Below, in pieces: positions 26,997 to 34,110 of a DNA stretch of 64,000 nucleotides. Position numbers and translations under genes: made by a program. The DNA lies in NCBI GenBank assembly GCA_046331225.1, contig JAXLRF010000005.1, positions 124,001 to 188,000 of the forward strand, read 5' to 3'. How positions within the stretch are numbered: the first letter of the stretch is position 1; each line of letters begins with the position of its first letter. The notes beneath the pieces are model-generated. The model was given only the letters and a program-made list of their open reading frames with translations. It was not told the DNA's origin and made no database searches. The stretch comes from VFMC01 sp046331225 (lineage in GTDB: Bacteria > Actinomycetota > Acidimicrobiia > Acidimicrobiales > Ilumatobacteraceae).

Positions 26997-29015
26997 ATGG
27001 CAGCTCGTTTCACGTATTCCCGCTGGGACGGCACGCAGAAGGGGTTCGACCTCGACGCCGACGCCCTCTTCGACGAGCTGAACGACGACCTCCTCTACCA
27101 CGGCGACATCAACTCGGCGCTGCGCCGGCTGATGCAGCAGGGCATGAACGACCGCAACGGCGAGCGGATGCAGGGCCTGCGCGAACTGATGGAGAAGTTG
27201 CGCCAGGAGCGCCAGGACCGACTCGACCGCTCCGATCTCGGCGGCGTGTACCAGGAGATCGCCGACGAGCTGAACGACATCGTCGACGAGGAACGCCACG
27301 CGATCGAGAACGCCACCCGCGACGCCGAGAACAGCGGGGACGAGCGCCGTGCCGACGCCGCACGCAACTCGGCGATGGATCGCAACTTCCGGCTCGACAT
27401 GCTGCCGAACGACCTGGCCGGCAAGGTGCGAGAGCTCAGCGCCTACGACTTCGAGTCACGTGAGGCGGCGCAGCGGTTCGAGCAGCTGATGGACAAGCTG
27501 CGCGAGCAGCTGATGCAGCAGATGGTCGACCAGATGTCGAGCGCCGTCCAGAACATGACGCCCGAGGACATGGCGCGCATGAAGGACATGATGGCGGCGC
27601 TCAACGAGATGATCGAGCGTCAGCAGCGTGGCGAGGACCCGCAGTTCGAGCAGTTCATGGAGCAGTTCGGCGACTTCTTCCCCGAGAACCCGCAGAGCCT
27701 CGAGGAGTTGCTGCAGCAGATGGCGCAGCGCATGGCCGCGATGCAGGCGATGCTCAATTCGATGACGCCCGAGCAGCGGGCACAGCTGCAGCAGCTGAGC
27801 GACCAGTTGCTCGAGGACATGGACCTGCGCTGGCAGATGGACCAGCTCGGCCAGAACCTGCGCGGCATGTTCCCGCAGATGCAGTGGAACCAGAGCTACG
27901 ACTTCGAGGGCCAGGACCCGATGGGCATGGCGCAGGCGATGCAGACCATGCAGGAGCTCGGCGACCTCGACCAGCTCGAGAACCTGCTCCGCAACGCCAC
28001 CAACCCGGGCGCGCTGGCCGAGGCCGACATGGACCGGGTGCGCGAGCTGATGGGCGACGACGCGGCCAAGTCGCTCGAACGTCTGGCCGAGCTCACCAAG
28101 ATGCTGCAGGACGCCGGCCTGATCGAGCAGAAGGAGGGTCGGCTCGAGCTCACGCCGAAGGGCCTCCGCAAGATCGGCTCCAACGCGCTCAAGGACCTGT
28201 TCAGCAAGCTCGACAAGGACAAGACCGGCCAGCACCAGATGGACCGCTTCGGCCAGGGCCACGAGCGCACCTACGAGACCAAGCAGTACGAGTACGGCGA
28301 CCCGTTCAACCTCGACCTGCAGCGCACCATCCGCAATGCCGTGCGCCGCAACGGCGCCGAGACGCCCGTGCGGCTGTCACCGGACGACTTCGAGATCGAG
28401 CGCACCGAGCACACCACCAAGTCGTCGACGGTGCTGATGCTCGACCTGTCGCTGTCGATGCCGATGCGCGACAACTTCCTGCCGGCCAAGAAGGTGGCGA
28501 TGGCGTTGCACTCGCTGATCACGTCGCAGTTCCCGCGCGACTACATGGGCATCGTCGGCTTCAGCGAGACGGCGCGCATCCTCACCGCGGCACAGCTGCC
28601 CGAGGTGAGTTGGGACTTCGTCTACGGCACCAACATGCAGCACGGCTTCGTGCTCGCCCGCCAACTGCTCAGCAAGCAGACCGGCACCAAGCAGATCATC
28701 ATGATCACCGACGGCGAGCCGACCGCACACATCACGCCACGGGGCGACGTGTTCTTCAACTACCCGCCCGTGCAGGAGACGGTCGAGGCCACGCTGCGCG
28801 AGGTCGTGCGGTGCACGCGCGACAACATCCGCATCAACACGTTCATGCTCGACGCGAACAGCTACCTCAAGACCTTCATCGAGAAGCTCACGAGCATCAA
28901 CCGCGGTCGCGCGTTCTTCACCACCAACGAGAACCTCGGCGACTACGTGCTCGTCGACTTCATCGAGCACAAGAAGCAGTTGGCGCGCGGCCGAGGGGCC
29001 CGTCGAGCGGGCTGA
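26997..29015 (+). CDS. ChlD-like VWA-domain protein (Rv0959-type)
   Basis: A 672-residue protein. The N-terminal two thirds are helical and unusually rich in Met and Gln (about residues 130-330), with predicted coiled coils. The C-terminal von Willebrand A domain has the MIDAS motif DLSLS (Asp483, Ser485, Ser487) and ITDGE (Asp572). The architecture parallels the D subunit of magnesium chelatase, which acts with an I-type AAA+ ring such as the one at 22804. Such pairs remodel or load cofactors into target proteins; the target here is unknown. The length matches mycobacterial Rv0959. Confidence 0.88.
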   Translation: MAARFTYSRWDGTQKGFDLDADALFDELNDDLLYHGDINSALRRLMQQGMNDRNGERMQGLRELMEKLRQERQDRLDRSDLGGVYQEIADELNDIVDEERHAIENATRDAENSGDERRADAARNSAMDRNFRLDMLPNDLAGKVRELSAYDFESREAAQRFEQLMDKLREQLMQQMVDQMSSAVQNMTPEDMARMKDMMAALNEMIERQQRGEDPQFEQFMEQFGDFFPENPQSLEELLQQMAQRMAAMQAMLNSMTPEQRAQLQQLSDQLLEDMDLRWQMDQLGQNLRGMFPQMQWNQSYDFEGQDPMGMAQAMQTMQELGDLDQLENLLRNATNPGALAEADMDRVRELMGDDAAKSLERLAELTKMLQDAGLIEQKEGRLELTPKGLRKIGSNALKDLFSKLDKDKTGQHQMDRFGQGHERTYETKQYEYGDPFNLDLQRTIRNAVRRNGAETPVRLSPDDFEIERTEHTTKSSTVLMLDLSLSMPMRDNFLPAKKVAMALHSLITSQFPRDYMGIVGFSETARILTAAQLPEVSWDFVYGTNMQHGFVLARQLLSKQTGTKQIIMITDGEPTAHITPRGDVFFNYPPVQETVEATLREVVRCTRDNIRINTFMLDANSYLKTFIEKLTSINRGRAFFTTNENLGDYVLVDFIEHKKQLARGRGARRAG

Positions 29016-29064
29016 TTCCTGCACCGGCCGGAACCGAACACCCGGTTCGAGGCTCTGAGTCGGT

Positions 29065-29691
29065 GTGAACGGTGTGAACCCCGACCGGCTCGATCCGGGC
29101 CTGCACGCTCCGGTCGAACGCTTGGTGGCGCGATCCAGGTCGGAGATCGTCGAGGCGACGGCGCGCGAGGTCGACGCGCCGCGGTCCGCCCGTCGACCCC
29201 TCGTCGGCCCCGATCCGGACCCGGTGTCGGTCGAGGACGACCTGGCCGCCGAGTACCGGCGTCTGTACCCCTCGCTCGTCCGCACCGCGTACCTGCTGGT
29301 CGACACGCGCGAGCAGGCCGAGGAGGTCGTGCAGGAGGCGTTCGCCAAGGCGTTCCCGAAGTGGGAGCGGCTGCGTGTGCCCGAGGCTTACGTGCGCACG
29401 TGCGTGGTGAACGGGTGCCGCCGCGTGCAGCGCCGCCGGGGCCTGGCTCGCCGGCTGGTCCTGACACCGGACGCAGCACCGGCCAGCGAGCACGACCACA
29501 TCGCCGATGCCGTGCGCGCCCTGCCGTCGCCACAACGAGAGATCGTGGTGCTGCGGTACTACCTGCAGGCGACCGACGCCGAGATCGCCGACACGCTCCG
29601 GCTCGCGCTCGGCACGGTGAAGTCATCGCTGCACCGTGCCCGCGCGACGTTGCGCGCCCAGCTGATCGCGAACGAGGAGGACCACCGGTGA
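29065..29691 (+). CDS. ECF-type RNA polymerase sigma factor (SigE-family-like)
   Basis: A 208-residue sigma factor. Region 2 begins about residue 65 (YRRLYPSLVRTAYLL, then EEVVQEAFAKAF), and region 4 is the C-terminal LPSPQREIVVLRYY with the helix-turn-helix TDAEIADTL and SSLHRA. The first 55 residues are not conserved-looking; a GTG at 29224 would remove them, so the start is uncertain. The next gene overlaps by GTGA and looks like its membrane partner, as usual for ECF systems. Confidence 0.88.
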   Translation: MNGVNPDRLDPGLHAPVERLVARSRSEIVEATAREVDAPRSARRPLVGPDPDPVSVEDDLAAEYRRLYPSLVRTAYLLVDTREQAEEVVQEAFAKAFPKWERLRVPEAYVRTCVVNGCRRVQRRRGLARRLVLTPDAAPASEHDHIADAVRALPSPQREIVVLRYYLQATDAEIADTLRLALGTVKSSLHRARATLRAQLIANEEDHR

Positions 29692-30509
29692 ACGAGTTCG
29701 ACGCATTCGACGAGGCCGTCGAGGCGGCACTGCGGCGGCGTGCCGGTGAGGTGCCGTCGACGCCGCTCGGCTACACCGACGTGCAGCGCCGCATCGTGCA
29801 GCGCCGCCGTCGCACGGCCACGTGGGCGACGGCCGCGGTGACGCTGCCCGCCGTGGTGGGTCTGGGATACCTGGCGGGTCGGCGCGACACCGGCGGAACC
29901 CCGATCGGCGGGCCGGTGTCGACCGCCCCCTGGGAGGTGACGACGACCACCTACGACCCGACGCTCGGGCCTGCAACACCGATGACGACGGTGATCGGCG
30001 AGGCCGTGCCGGGCGCGGCCTTCTACCGATGTCAGGGTCCCATGGTCGCGGCGGACGAGGCGTGGGACTACTACGGATACTGCGAGTACGTCTGGCCCTC
30101 CGATCAGGTCGAGCCGTCGTTCGTCCCGCAGACCACGACGACCGACGTCGGGCCGACCACCACCACGATGCCCCCGGTCGCCACGACCGTCGTCGCGCCG
30201 ATCGAGCCGGCGACGCTGGTGGAGCAGGTCCTGGTCGTGGATGCCTCCGGGGGATCCGTGCCGATGACCGATGTCGCCTCCGTGCTCGGTGCACCGCCTC
30301 GCTACGCCGTGGTGGCCACTCGCACGGTGGACGAGACGCAGGTGATGCCGCTCGGCGCCGACGTCGGCGCGGCCTTCGATCTGCTCCAGCGCTTCGGCGT
30401 GGGCGGGTTCGACACGTGGACCCCCGACCTGATCGGCGTCGAGATCCCGGCCGGCGTGACGGTCGTGCTGGTGATCGGCACGAGCGGCGTGGTGCCGTGG
30501 ACGCCCTGA
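29688..30509 (+). CDS. Membrane-anchored protein, probable anti-sigma partner
   Basis: A 273-residue protein with a short cytosolic N-terminus (about 45 residues), a single membrane helix (about 48-65) and a long extracytoplasmic part with Thr/Pro-rich stretches. No zinc-binding HxxxCxxC motif is present, so it is not a classical ZAS-type anti-sigma factor. The extracytoplasmic region has two Cys residues (CQGP, YCEY) that could form a disulfide. The assignment as anti-sigma rests on topology and on the GTGA overlap with the sigma-factor gene. Confidence 0.65.
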   Translation: MNEFDAFDEAVEAALRRRAGEVPSTPLGYTDVQRRIVQRRRRTATWATAAVTLPAVVGLGYLAGRRDTGGTPIGGPVSTAPWEVTTTTYDPTLGPATPMTTVIGEAVPGAAFYRCQGPMVAADEAWDYYGYCEYVWPSDQVEPSFVPQTTTTDVGPTTTTMPPVATTVVAPIEPATLVEQVLVVDASGGSVPMTDVASVLGAPPRYAVVATRTVDETQVMPLGADVGAAFDLLQRFGVGGFDTWTPDLIGVEIPAGVTVVLVIGTSGVVPWTP

Positions 30510-30620
30510 GGACGGAAGGTGTCGAGCAGTTGAACGGCGGGTGACGTCGGGGTCGACGGCGGACGAAGAGTGCGCGACGGCCGTGGTGACACCGGAGCTC
30601 ATCGAACATCATCGGAGCCC

Positions 30621-30992
30621 GTGAGCACCGAGATCCACATCTTCCGACACGCCCGAACGACCCGCGACCTCGCGGCAGGTGAGACGCTCTTCGCCGTCGG
30701 CGACCCGGGCGACACGATGTTCGCCGTCCTCGAGGGCGGGATCGAGCTCCGGCTCGACGGTCGGGTCGTCGAGACGGTGCGCTCCGGCGGCATCATCGGC
30801 GAGCTCGTCCTCATCGAACCCGCCCCGCGCAGCCTCGACGCCGTGGCCGTCGAGCCGACGAAGGTCGCCGTGGTCAACGAGCGCGAGTTCATGTACCTGG
30901 TGCAGGAACACCCGACGTTCGCGCTGCAGGTGATGCAGATCATGGCCGAGCGGATCCGTCGCAACTCCGGCACGGCTCCCGGCGGCGTGTGA
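30621..30992 (+). CDS. Stand-alone cyclic-nucleotide-binding domain protein
   Basis: A 123-residue protein that is a single cNMP-binding beta-barrel: AGETLFAVGDPGDTMFAVLEG, then SGGIIGELVLIEPAPRSLDAVA, where GEL and the downstream Arg occupy the phosphate-binding cassette. No helix-turn-helix follows, so it is not itself a Crp-type regulator. It may sense cAMP made by the cyclase at 26270; that link is inference. The GTG start was chosen because the domain begins right after it. It overlaps the next start by GTGA. Confidence 0.8.
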   Translation: MSTEIHIFRHARTTRDLAAGETLFAVGDPGDTMFAVLEGGIELRLDGRVVETVRSGGIIGELVLIEPAPRSLDAVAVEPTKVAVVNEREFMYLVQEHPTFALQVMQIMAERIRRNSGTAPGGV

Positions 30993-31375
30993 GCCGGATG
31001 TTCACCGAGGGGCCCCGCGCCGTTCAGCTCGCAGATCTCCGGCGGTCACCTGCGCAGCGCACGATGACGCCGATGTTCGCCTCACGGACGTGGCTCGCCA
31101 CACGCATCGGACACTGGCTCGAGCGATGGGGCTCGGCGATGGTGATGGAGGCCGAGTGCGACGACGGCACCCGCCTGCTGATCGGCCTCGATCCGAGCTG
31201 CCACGTGGCCGTGACGGTGGCCGTGACGGGCGAAGATCGCCGTTGGGCGGATGGCCTCGTGGTGCCCGACGACCTGAGCGGCCTGATCACCCGACCTCGG
31301 CGCCCAACTGCTCCCACGCGCGGAGCCGGCGGAGGAGGCTGCGCTTCTTGTGCTGGTGGTCCTGCATCCGCGTGA
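30989..31375 (+). CDS. Small hypothetical protein overlapping the pyruvate-kinase-like gene
   Basis: Not recognised. It opens with a GTGA overlap with the cNMP-binding gene and has the high third-position GC of real genes up to about residue 100. The stretch around WLATRIGHWLERWGSAMVMEAECDDG looks protein-like. The last 30 residues run antisense into the conserved 3' end of the gene at 31287, which is unusual. It could be a true gene with a long convergent overlap or a fortuitous ORF. Confidence 0.4.
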   Translation: MSRMFTEGPRAVQLADLRRSPAQRTMTPMFASRTWLATRIGHWLERWGSAMVMEAECDDGTRLLIGLDPSCHVAVTVAVTGEDRRWADGLVVPDDLSGLITRPRRPTAPTRGAGGGGCASCAGGPASA

Positions 31376-33119
31376 TCACCGAGTCGAGCACGCGTACGGC
31401 GTGCACGACGCTCGGGCCCTTGTTGAGCATGACGCACTCGGCCCGCTCGGCCATCGCCGCATCCGTGATCTCGGCTCGTGAGGGGCGACCGGTGCGGGCC
31501 ATCGTGTCGAGCACCTGCGTGGCCCAGATCACGGGGACGTGAGCTGCCTCGCAGACCCACAGGATCTCCTCCTGTACCTCGGCGAGCCGCTCGAAACCCA
31601 ACTCGACGGCGAGATCTCCACGGGCGATCATCACGCCGACGACCGGCCCGACCATCGCTTCGAGCAGGAGGTCGGGGAGCCGCTCGAACGCCGCGCGGTT
31701 CTCGATCTTGAGCACGATGCCGATGTCGTCGGCGCCATGGTCGGCGAGGCGTGCGCGCAGTTCGGCGACATCGCTCGGCCGTCGGACGAACGACAGGTTC
31801 ACGAAGTCGGCGTGTTCGACGACGGCGTCGAGGTCGGCCAGGTCCTGCGGCGTGAGCGCGCCGAGGTCGAGGTCGGAGTCGGGCAGGTTGATGCCCTTGT
31901 CGGCGCGGAGCTTCGCACCCCCGGGCCGGACGTCGGTGACCCGGATCTCGACGCCCGCCGCCCCGACGTCGCTGACGATTCCCCCGATCTTGCCGTCGTC
32001 GAACCACACCCGATCTCCGAGGTGGACGTGATCGAGCGCTTCGGGCAGGGTGCAGCTCACCTCGTGTGGGCCGCCGGGTGACACCGGTGCCGTCGGCCGA
32101 TCGTGGCGCAGCAGCACGATCCGATCGTGATGCTGCACGCGGTGCCACTGCTCGGCGGGTGGGAGCGGCGCGACGTGGACGTGGTCCTCGCCGACGACGA
32201 GCGCCGTCCCCGCGGTGAGGTAGGAGGTGGTCGTGCCGGTCACCGTGCAGACGGCCGCATCGCTGTCGACGACGTCCCAGTGGCGCTCGGCACCGCGAGC
32301 GTCGACGAACGAGATCCGTTCGCCCACCGTGCGCCGACGTATCCACGACGAGTCGTCCAGCGGCACCACGCTCGCCGGGTCGGCCGGCCCGGGCTCGGGC
32401 GCCTCGGTGCCGACGAGTCGCACGAGGGCGGGCGACGTCACCCGTCCGTATCGGTCGCGTGTCGGTGACACCCGGACGACTCCCGGCGCCGGCAGGATCG
32501 GGCCGGTCCGCAGTTTCGGCCCGGCGAGGTCCATCGCGACGCGTGGACGTCGACCGTTGGTCGTCGTGGCCTCGCGGACTCGCGCGGCGATCGCCGCCCA
32601 GGTGGCGGGATCGTCGTGTGCACAGTTGATGCGCGCCAGGTCCATGCCCTCGTCGGCCAGTCGATCGACGAGGTGCGGGTCGTCGGCGGCGTCGCCGGGC
32701 ATCGTGACCATGATCCGGGTCGTCCGGTGCGGAGGCGGTGGTCCCAGCAGCGCGGTGGTGTTGACCTCCAACCGGCTGTGGCCGCCGAGCAGGTCGATCG
32801 GTGCCGTCGCCGGCGGGGCGTCGTGACCTCGCAGGCGGGCGACCACCCCGAGCACGGTCTCGACGGCGTCGAGGACGTGTGACTCCGAGCGACCGAGGGA
32901 CGACAGCCCGTGTGCCGCGAGTCGGGCCTGCAGCCCGCGTGCGTCGCGGCGGCGGAGTTCGACGTACTGGACGAGGTTGGCCGCCGACGACCGGTGCGAC
33001 GGGTGGACCCGAGCGATCGCGTCGGCCTGCTCGACGACGGCTCGAGCGAGTGAGCTGCGCAGGTCGAGCAGGTCACGCTCGAGCTCGGCGAGATCGGACG
33101 TGCACTCCCGGCGTGACAC
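31287..33119 (-). CDS. Large pyruvate-kinase-like protein
   Basis: A 610-residue protein related to pyruvate kinase but with an extra N-terminal helical region (about 1-115) and a long insertion. The barrel motifs are recognisable: RINCAHD, MDLAGPKLRTG, KIENRAAF, VMIARGDLAVELG and WATQVLDTMARTGRPSRAEITDAAMAE. The usual final loop Ser-Gly-Glu-Thr reads NKGP here. The segment between about 210 and 390, where the B domain sits, is much longer than in PykF/PykA. Members of this long class are annotated as pyruvate kinase; activity is untested. TAGCGT precedes the GTG start by 6 nt. Confidence 0.8.
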   Translation of the reverse strand: MSRRECTSDLAELERDLLDLRSSLARAVVEQADAIARVHPSHRSSAANLVQYVELRRRDARGLQARLAAHGLSSLGRSESHVLDAVETVLGVVARLRGHDAPPATAPIDLLGGHSRLEVNTTALLGPPPPHRTTRIMVTMPGDAADDPHLVDRLADEGMDLARINCAHDDPATWAAIAARVREATTTNGRRPRVAMDLAGPKLRTGPILPAPGVVRVSPTRDRYGRVTSPALVRLVGTEAPEPGPADPASVVPLDDSSWIRRRTVGERISFVDARGAERHWDVVDSDAAVCTVTGTTTSYLTAGTALVVGEDHVHVAPLPPAEQWHRVQHHDRIVLLRHDRPTAPVSPGGPHEVSCTLPEALDHVHLGDRVWFDDGKIGGIVSDVGAAGVEIRVTDVRPGGAKLRADKGINLPDSDLDLGALTPQDLADLDAVVEHADFVNLSFVRRPSDVAELRARLADHGADDIGIVLKIENRAAFERLPDLLLEAMVGPVVGVMIARGDLAVELGFERLAEVQEEILWVCEAAHVPVIWATQVLDTMARTGRPSRAEITDAAMAERAECVMLNKGPSVVHAVRVLDSVITRMQDHQHKKRSLLRRLRAWEQLGAEVG

Positions 33120-33125
33120 GGCGCC

Positions 33126-33131
33126 ACGCTA
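33126..33131 (-). promoter_or_regulatory. -10 element (TAGCGT) of the pyruvate-kinase-like gene
   Basis: Ends 6 nt before the GTG at 33119. Confidence 0.6.
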
Positions 33132-33322
33132 GAACCGCCGATCGAACGGCAGTTGAACGCCGGAGGAACATGCGGCCAACGTCGTCGGCACCGTGCCCGA
33201 CCCCCGCGATCGAGGGGGTTGTGAACGCGCACCGCGCGCCCCTCCGTCGGGTGATCCTGGACCTTCGCGACCCGCGCGCCACGCTTCGCGGTCGGCTTGA
33301 CGTCGCCTTTCCGAATCCCCGC

Positions 33323-33352
33323 TTGCAATCGACCGTTGTGATAAGGGACAAT
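33323..33352 (+). promoter_or_regulatory. Candidate promoter of the first whiB gene
   Basis: TTGCAA (33323-33328) and GACAAT (33347-33352) are separated by 18 bp in a locally AT-richer stretch. The GTG lies 30 nt further on, so this gene has a leader, unlike most in the window. Confidence 0.4.
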
Positions 33353-33382
33353 GACACGGTTGTAATTACAGCGGAGGCAGCC

Positions 33383-33706
33383 GTGGCGTCGGGTTCGAGC
33401 GGATCGAGCAACAGCATCAGTACGAGCAGCGCGTCGGGTCCCGACGCGGAGCAGGAGCTCATCGAGAAGAACTGGCAGGACGAGGCGAACTGCCTCGGGG
33501 TCGACCCCGACCTCTTCTTCCCCGAGCGGGGAGCGTCCACGCGTGAGGCCAAGGAGGTCTGCCGTGGCTGCGTCGTGCGCCTGGAGTGCCTCGAGTACGC
33601 GCTCACCAACGGCGAGAAGTTCGGCATCTGGGGTGGGCTGTCCGAGCGTGAACGTCGACGGCTCCGTCGCCAGCGTGCCCTCGCCGCCCGCAAGGTCACG
33701 GCCTGA
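33383..33706 (+). CDS. WhiB-family iron-sulfur transcriptional regulator
   Basis: A 107-residue WhiB-like protein that should bind a [4Fe-4S] cluster and act with the main sigma factor. The four cluster Cys are in ANCLG, EVCRGC and LECLEYAL. The GIWGGLSERERRRLRRQ segment is the Gly/Trp turn and basic C-terminus of the family. The N-terminal 30 residues are Ser-rich. The GTG has a clear GGAGG Shine-Dalgarno about 5 nt upstream. Which WhiB subclass it belongs to cannot be told with certainty. Confidence 0.93.
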   Translation: MASGSSGSSNSISTSSASGPDAEQELIEKNWQDEANCLGVDPDLFFPERGASTREAKEVCRGCVVRLECLEYALTNGEKFGIWGGLSERERRRLRRQRALAARKVTA

Positions 33707-33738
33707 TCTCGCGCGGTTCCATCACCGGAACCTGGTGC

Positions 33739-33744
33739 TAGCCT
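33739..33744 (+). promoter_or_regulatory. -10 element (TAGCCT) of tatA
   Basis: Ends 7 nt before the ATG at 33752. Confidence 0.6.
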
Positions 33745-33751
33745 CCACGTC

Positions 33752-33937
33752 ATGCTCGCTTTCCTCGACCCGCCCGAGATCGTCCTGATCCTCGTCGTCG
33801 TGCTGGTGCTCTTCGGCGGCTCGCAGCTGCCGAAGCTCGCGAAGAACCTCGGCAAGGCCCAGCAGGAGTTCAAGTCCGGCTTGGCCGAGGGCCAGAAGGA
33901 AGCGGCTGCCGAGCCGAAGTCCGACTCCAACAGCTGA
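33752..33937 (+). CDS. tatA: Twin-arginine translocase subunit TatA
   Basis: A 61-residue TatA: short periplasmic N-terminus, one membrane helix (about residues 8-22), the FGG hinge followed by SQLPKLAKNLGKA amphipathic helix, and a charged tail. It forms the pore of the Tat export system with TatC, which is not in this window. The gene stands alone with its own promoter and terminator. Confidence 0.93.
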   Translation: MLAFLDPPEIVLILVVVLVLFGGSQLPKLAKNLGKAQQEFKSGLAEGQKEAAAEPKSDSNS

Positions 33938-33973
33938 GTCCCCGGCCGCCGACGGCCGTCGCACATCTCGTTC

Positions 33974-34011
33974 ACGAAGGCGCCACCCCGACCGGGGTCC
34001 GGCGCCTTCGT
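33974..34011 (+). terminator. Terminator hairpin after tatA
   Basis: Perfect 11-bp stem (33974-33984 with 34001-34011). The 16-nt loop holds a further CCCCG/CGGGG pairing. Confidence 0.7.
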
Positions 34012-34110
34012 CGCGTCGCGAGCCGGGGTCGCGAGCCGGCGCCCGATCACGATGAACCGATCGGTGCCGAGCCGACGTACCTCCTCTCGTCCCACATCGA
34101 CGGAGGAGCC

